DNA of 64,000 nt, taken from positions 26,349,436 to 26,413,435 of the forward strand of contig CM040762.1 in the NCBI GenBank assembly GCA_022829145.1. Reading direction: 5' to 3'. Numbering within the stretch: the first letter of the stretch is position 1; every line of letters begins with the position of its first letter. The notes below the pieces were generated by a model. That model was not told where the DNA came from. It saw only the letters and a list, made by a program, of their open reading frames with translations, and made no database searches. A program made the position numbers and the translations under genes. This document shows, piece by piece, positions 58,369-64,000 of the stretch. Source of the DNA: Albula goreensis (taxonomy: Eukaryota; Chordata; Actinopteri; Albuliformes; Albulidae).

Positions 58369-58842
58369 ATGGCAGACTTGAGTGTGCAGCTGGACCGAGT
58401 GCCTCTCACTGAAGCCCTGGAGGAGGACGAAGAGGGGGCGCTGGAGACCACCGCCGCAGACAAACAGCAGGACGAGGCAGCTGTAGATGGCAAGGCCAAG
58501 AAGACCGAGGCCCAGATCAACGGAGTGATGGTGCTGGCCCTGCTGGATAAAATCATTGGGGTGGTGGACCAGATCCAGCAGACCCAGAACGGGCTGGAGA
58601 GCCGGCAGGGGGACATGGAGCGCTCTGTGATGGGCATCCGGGGGGAGCTGACCAAGCTCACCAAGAACCACACCACCACCACCGGCACCGTCAACAAGAT
58701 GCTGGACAAGGTGCGCAAGGTCAGCGTCAACATCAAGTCCGTGCGCTCCAACCTGGACAAGCAGGCAGGCCAGATCAAACGACTTGAGGGCAACGAAAAC
58801 GAGCTCCTCAAGAGACGTAACTTCAAAGTCTTGATCTACCAG
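58369..58842 (+). CDS. cavin1: Caveolae-associated protein 1 (cavin-1/PTRF), first coding exon only
   Basis: The exon encodes residues 1-158, from ATGGCAG (Kozak purine at -3, G at +4) to a GTGAGG donor at 58843. Cavin-1 coats caveolae with caveolin and was first described as an RNA polymerase I transcript release factor. The first 45 residues are acidic and weakly conserved. From about residue 50 (INGVMVLALLDKIIGVVDQI) comes the HR1 coiled-coil trimerisation domain, followed by the basic lipid-binding stretch KVRKVSVNIKSVRSNLDKQ and ending in RRNFKVLIYQ, where family members have the exon junction. The sequence fits cavin-1 better than cavin-2, -3 or -4. Exon 2, with the rest of the protein, is not in the window; the frame beyond 58842 is intronic. 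The gene is divergent from atp6v0a1, with about 5.8 kb between them, as in mammals. Confidence 0.95.
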
Positions 58843-59369
58843 GTGAGGTATACTTGTATAGGAGGGTGTGTGTCAGTCATTCTCAGCTTTTTTAGTTATG
58901 ATTTTTTTTATTTTGTATTACAGCAATGCTGCTGTTTGTTGTGGGTTTCTGAGTCTGGCTGGCTTTCCACTTCAGCTGCATGAACTAAAGATTCACAGTT
59001 CAGAACACAAATGAGAAAACAAATAAGATTGTTTAAAGTACTTATTATTGATTCAGATCAGAAAGTTATCTTTAAAAAGGTTCCACTTGTCTATAATGTT
59101 AATCAATTATTTATGGTCACAGTGGAGGCTTCATTATGGAAGGAAACTTCTCATTCTTTTCAGTCAAAAGAGCAGGTTTCTAATTTGAATAAAAAAGGAA
59201 ATATTTTTCTGTTTATAATACAATGCCTCCCGGCTGCCTCTGCTTTTGTACAGATAATTAAACATTAACCTGCAGCTGCAGACTTCCTTACTACCTTCAT
59301 GAGTTGGAGAGGAGAATTTTAAAAAATGGGCAGAGCATTTTCATACGTGGAGATGTGATGACAGTTAGG

Positions 59370-59680
59370 GCCACCGTTCTGCAGCTGCAGTCTCGGTTTG
59401 AGCGGTAGTTCTGCAGCTACAGTCTCAGTTTGAGCGGTAGTTCTGCAGATGCAGTCCCGGTTTGAGCAGTAGTCCTGTGGCTGCAGTCTCGGTTTGAGCA
59501 GTAGTTCTGCGGCTGCAGTCTCAGTTTGAGCGGTAGTTCTGCGGCTGCAGTCTCAGTTTGAGCGGTAGTTCTGCAGCTACAGTGGGTTTGGGCTGCAGTT
59601 TTGAAGTTGCAGTCTTGTTTTGACTCACAGTTATGCAGTTGCAGTCTTGGTTTGGGCTGCGGTTAGGCAGCTGCAGTGTT
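59370..59680 (+). repeat. Minisatellite, cavin1 intron 1
   Basis: Eight or more units of about 32 bp: CTGCAGTCTCAGTTTGAGCG plus GTAGTTCTGCGG, decaying towards the 3' side. Confidence 0.9.
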
Positions 59681-61010
59681 AGCTGTGGTCAAAGTACCTG
59701 TTTGCAAATGCTGTAAACAGCAACCAGCCTAGACTCTCCTACTGTGCTGTCTTTAGTTAGTATTATTATGTGACAGTACAAAAAAGGGAAAAAAATGGAC
59801 AGACAACCAAAATGCATGCACTGACTGCAGAATAAATGCATGTATACCTGAATGTACTGTGACCAGTATGGCACAGTGGACAGCTGTCTGTGCACTACAT
59901 GAAAATGAGGTTGTGGCTGCTGGTTTTTAGGTGTGTCTCAGACTTCAGAAAGTTGTGTTGCTAGTGAATTCACAGTGGTGTCTGTACCCTCGGCCCTCTC
60001 CTCAACCTGAGACACCCTTCTACATGGGCTCATGGAGGTCCTCAGGTTTGACGTAATCACTGTTGTGCTGTCAGGGCTGGCTATTGCAAAAAAAAAAAAA
60101 CAATAAAATGGTTAATTGGTTTTTGATTTGTATGTATTACAGAGGCATGGTAGTATATAAATCTTCATTGACAATTTGCACATCAAAAAACCTTTCAAAA
60201 TAATGTCTACTGCAGTTTTACATTGCAGCTCTGAATTCATCAGTGAAAACAAAGTGACCATGAAAATCCCTACAGTTCTTTAAATTTATGGATGTTAAAA
60301 AAATCAGACTTGTTCCTCATGATTTTAATTCAGTAAACACTGTATACTAACTGAGCAATGTTCTTGGAAATGTAGCTGAATTATCGCCCAGTAATAGTGT
60401 ATCCTTTTGGTATTGACAACGTCATATGAACATGCAAATTATTATAATAATATTTATTATTTTTATTATGGCCCATCCAGCAAAATTTTTTTAACATTTT
60501 TTTTTCAAGCAAAGTACTTACACGACTTATGTGGACGTTCTCAAACAGTTCAATATTTAGACGTCTGGCTAAGACCACTTTTCCACCTCATATACACTTC
60601 CACAACAAATTTTAAGAACAAATGCAACAGAGGACAAAGGTCATTGGAAATTCACCTCTAGAAATAAGCTGGCAAAGTTGGAACATGAGATCACCTCCCT
60701 CTTTTGGTAGTTTTCTCTCGTGATTTATAGATTAGTAAACATCATATTTGCTTTCCCCTGGGGAGCTGTAAGCTACAGCCCTTCAGCAACTTATCGACAC
60801 ACTCATTCATAGATTTTTCATTTCGATGGTCATCCCAATCTTCATTGACCTTTTGCCAATCAACTGTGCTTACCTCTGAAGCACAGGGATATGACATAGG
60901 CTATAAAGTTGAGTCTAAATATTAACCTGGTTAGGTGTCTAATTGGCTGTGTTTGGGAATCAGAATAAAAGTACCTTTAAAATCATTTGACAAATGTTCA
61001 AGCAATATAA

Positions 61011-61065
61011 TATTATTATTATTATTATTATTATTATTACTAATAATAATAATAATAATAATAAT
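61011..61065. repeat. Inverted trinucleotide microsatellite (ATT)n-C-(AAT)n
   Basis: Two arms of about 25 nt, TTA repeats then TAA repeats, meet at a single C (61040) to form a near-perfect hairpin. Confidence 0.9.
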
Positions 61066-62344
61066 ATATGCTGTCATTAATGTTGAAGGCTAACCAGCAC
61101 TAGCAAATCCAATTTCGAGAGCGGTGTGCATTAGATGCGGTCAGGCGCTGTATGGGGGTGGTGGGGCCCAAAGTGATATCTGTTCAAGGGGCTCGAAATC
61201 CCTAGCGGCACCCCTGGATGCAATGAGTGACCGAAGATAGGCTAGGTAAATTAGCTTGAAAAGTTAACATGAAGTGTTATCAAATTAGTAAGTTATCTTG
61301 CTAGACAGTAAGCGACTTATCTAAGAACCTTTTAGCATTTTTGGTCATAGCCTTATGTCTAAACATGTGCAAAACCCACACAAAACAGCTTTTCAAGAAA
61401 CAGTCTTTCCTTGAACACTATTTCCTAATTTGTTACTGATATATATGTACCATATCTATTAGTTTTGGCCGTCATAATCTGGAAATATTTGTGTCAGGAT
61501 GATTGCAGCCTTTGAATGTTAAGCTGTGTCTTATGACAGCCTTTATCTTAGTGAAGCTGGGCATTACTTTCAGCTTTTGGGTTTTGTAAATCACATTAGA
61601 TGTACTAAAGTAATGCATTTTTATAGGGACATGATTTTAAGAACTCATGTAGGGACACCCAATTGTGCATATGGTTGTGCATAAGTGAACCTGAAAAAAT
61701 GGTCAACAGTTTACACAGAAGAGTAATGAAGTGTTAATAAGTGCCATTGGCGTCTTAGTTTTTTAGGCACAAAACACCATGGAGATTCCTGAGCCCAACC
61801 CCAAACCCCCTCCCCCCCACCCCCTTCTTCATCAAACACTGTTTGAATTGGTAAATCCTGTTACTGGTAATTTCGCACCTCTAATATACATCTCTGGAAT
61901 GTGGATTTAGAGAAAATGGAGAGAATATATCGCTTTACATTGCGCTGAATGGATACTTCCATGGCACTGGGGCCAAGTGGAAATGAAGGCCCAGATGACA
62001 GAATGCTTTGGCCTGGTGGGACAGACTGTGACTTCCCTGTTGCATTGCACCTGTTAAAGGTACTCTATTTTTGCTAAGGCCTCCGTGGTGTCAGGTTAGC
62101 TGCAAGAGCAGCAGCCAGGTCGTAACAGCCATAATTAAGATTCACACTGGCCCTGTGCCAATTTCTGTTTAGTCTGTGCCTTAATTACATGGTCAGTGCT
62201 ACAGAGTTATTTGGCTGATGGGCTGTGTTTTTGCAGTACAGACATTCTGCCAGAGGAGCAGCTCAAACATCAAGTAGAACAGCAATTTGCATTTTTGTTT
62301 TCCCTGCTGACATAACGGCTATGCGCACGGCTGTTAAAATCTGC

Positions 62345-62545
62345 AGGTATTACATCTATGTGCACACTTGTTTACCTTACAGGTACAGCAGCTATGTGCA
62401 CACCAGTTTACTCTGCAGGTATAGCAGCTATATGCACACCAGTTTACTCTGCAGGCATAGCAGCTATGTGCACACCAGTTTACTCTGCAGGTATAGCATC
62501 TATGTGCACGTCTACTTATCTTGTGGGTATAGAAGATATATATAT
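62345..62545 (+). repeat. Minisatellite, cavin1 intron 1 (second)
   Basis: Five to six units of 36 bp: GCAGGTATAGCAGCTATGTG plus CACACCAGTTTACTCT. Confidence 0.9.
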
Positions 62546-63779
62546 TCCTGAAACTCCTACATTAGTACAGCTGTGTAATTCACCATAGTCTCCCAGGTGT
62601 CCTACCAATGCACACTCTGAGCTGCCGTTCCATGTCCTTGGTTACAGTGTTCAGGATGCTGACACTCTTTCTGCGCTGCCCAGGTTCTCACCTGAGTAAG
62701 TGCACAGGTGGGCCTGACCACTCATTGTGTTGGGCGTGTTTGTGAGGAGCTGAGAGTCACTCTCAAGCAGGAGTTGGGCTTTTTTAAGAGCAGCAGAGTT
62801 ACTCAGTTAGCTGTGTGATTCATACCTTTGGCATCCCACCTCCCCCCTCCCCACTTATGTCCAACAATCACTCTTCCATATGTCCTCTGGTAATTCTTAC
62901 TGCAACACACTCCCTCACGACTTTCACTGCCCCCCACACCCCATTACCCCCTCCCACACCCCATTGTACCCCACACACCCCATTACCCCCCTCCCCACAC
63001 CCCATTGTACCCCTCCCTGCCAGTCTGCCAGCATATCCTCACATCTCTCCCCACTCACTCATGCCACAGTTGAATGCATGCCTGGTGTCTGACAGATTCA
63101 CTAGTTCAGTGCTGCATGCCATGGTGTGTGCAGCAGTCTGGTAGGGCTGCCCTGCTGTCCCTATCACTCTCAGACCGTCGCTGGGCTACAGCGGATACCA
63201 GCTTATCAGTAAATTGCCTACTTACATGGTAAAAATCATACATCCAGCAAGAAGATTTACATTCACAGGTGAATCAGCTTTTAAAAAATGTATATTAGGA
63301 AGCATTCAGTGACCTAGAGGGTATAAGGACTATAAATTGGCAAGTTTAGATAGGAAAACATTTTTTCCATTTAGTGTCTTTCTCCCTGATAACAGTGATG
63401 TGATCCTTAAATTTCTCTGGTAGAGAAAATAGTCCAAATCACCTGCAAATGCAGTATTGCTTTCACATTCATTGAACTCTTTGAAATATTGCATTTCATA
63501 TTTTTCTCACATTATTGCAAATTGTTATCAGTTGTATACTGTATTCAGTTCAGGCTTACTTTTTTTACTTTTATCTTTTGTGTTTTGATAGATCATCTAA
63601 CTTATGTATGTCCACTGCTTAGTATTGCACTATTCTTCCATTGTGTGCAGGACAATTTATATACCTAATGATATTCATTAAAGTGTATAAAGTTTTTTGA
63701 AAAAAAAAAAACAACTTTTGCTGTTGTATGTGTGCAATGGGTGGAGGTCCATAGTGGCAAGGACATAATCAGCCCAGCC

Positions 63780-64000
63780 TCACTGGGGAATGATAGTTCC
63801 CTCGATATCATCACTCTCTAGCAGCAACTCTTGGTCAGGCTGGTTGAAAGATTCGTCAAACTCGGGGGCGAGCTTGATCAGGTGGATGCTGGGTGACTTG
63901 GGCTTGCCCGCTCTGAGCAAAGTAATATCAGAAGTGAAACAGTACTGCTGTGGTTGCTGCAGAAACTTTATCTCTACTTCGCTGAAGTTTTCAGCTGAGG
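63780..64000 (-). CDS. Unidentified open frame running off the right edge (3' part)
   Basis: On the minus strand a frame is open from the window end down to a TGA at 63780-63782, giving 72 residues. It includes stretches such as LLRAGKPKSPSIHLIKLAPE and ends EGTIIPQ. Composition looks protein-like (mixed charge, no low complexity), but I recognise no family. It would be antisense to, and inside, cavin1 intron 1. Its last 20 or so codons overlap a weak match to the window's tRNA-headed SINE (about 63741-63845), so the C-terminus may be repeat-derived. It could be a terminal exon, a retrocopy fragment or chance. Confidence 0.3.
   Translation of the reverse strand, partial: SAENFSEVEIKFLQQPQQYCFTSDITLLRAGKPKSPSIHLIKLAPEFDESFNQPDQELLLESDDIEGTIIPQ

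Larger units (their letters stand above)
58843..63779 (+). other. cavin1 intron 1 (5' part)
   Basis: About 5 kb with no cavin1 coding sequence. It holds two minisatellites (59370-59680 and 62345-62545), an ATT/AAT inverted microsatellite (61011-61065) and a C-rich pyrimidine repeat (62925-63020). The remainder is AT-rich and unassigned. Confidence 0.6.

Noticed and set aside
58155-58826. 223-codon open frame on minus opposite cavin1 exon 1
   Set aside because: Antisense shadow of the cavin1 coding exon; its residues follow from the GC-rich codons of the real frame.

Overview
This is vertebrate nuclear DNA, almost certainly from a ray-finned (teleost-type) fish. Exons are short and scattered, with GT-AG introns. 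The repeats are typical of fish: L2/CR1-type LINEs (one with a TTGAA-type 3' tail), an L1 ORF1 fragment, PIF/Harbinger transposons and tRNA-headed SINEs. There is no bacterial gene organisation, no CRISPR array and no rRNA.

Three protein-coding genes can be read. hsd17b1 (17-beta-hydroxysteroid dehydrogenase 1) lies on the minus strand at 13.9-20.4 kb in six exons. atp6v0a1 (V-ATPase subunit a, isoform 1) lies on the minus strand at 26.7-52.5 kb, with one non-coding and 20 coding exons that give an intact 841-residue frame. cavin1 starts at about 58.2 kb on the plus strand, with only its first coding exon in the window. The order and orientation cavin1 - atp6v0a1 - hsd17b1, with atp6v0a1 and cavin1 divergent, matches human 17q21. 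NAGLU, which sits between ATP6V0A1 and HSD17B1 in human, is not seen in the 6 kb interval here.

Layout: 0-13.8 kb is gene-free. It holds an L1 reverse-transcriptase scrap, a decayed LINE (0.5-2.3 kb), LTR-like material (2.3-4.5 kb), an L1 5' end with ORF1 (5.2-6.26 kb), a SINE with a 12-bp target duplication (6.6-7.0 kb) and a complete but decayed Harbinger element with TIRs and a CTG target duplication (8.2-10.96 kb). hsd17b1 follows; intron 5 carries a 522-bp TIR element with a MADF-like fragment. From 20.4 to 26.7 kb there is a second L2-type LINE, itself split by a SINE. atp6v0a1 occupies 26.7-52.5 kb; its introns are unusually rich in 30-50 bp minisatellites and hold a third LINE. The 52.5-58.1 kb interval between the divergent promoters contains another Harbinger pseudogene. 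The rest is cavin1 intron 1, with two more minisatellites and, at the right edge, an unidentified minus-strand open frame.

The three genes are neighbours by ancestry and do not form a pathway: estrogen/androgen interconversion, proton pumping, and caveola formation. The most notable observation is a one-base frameshift in hsd17b1 exon 3 with every splice site intact, which is either an assembly error or a recent lesion. No previously undescribed biological system was found; the novel items are at the level of repeats and unassigned open frames.
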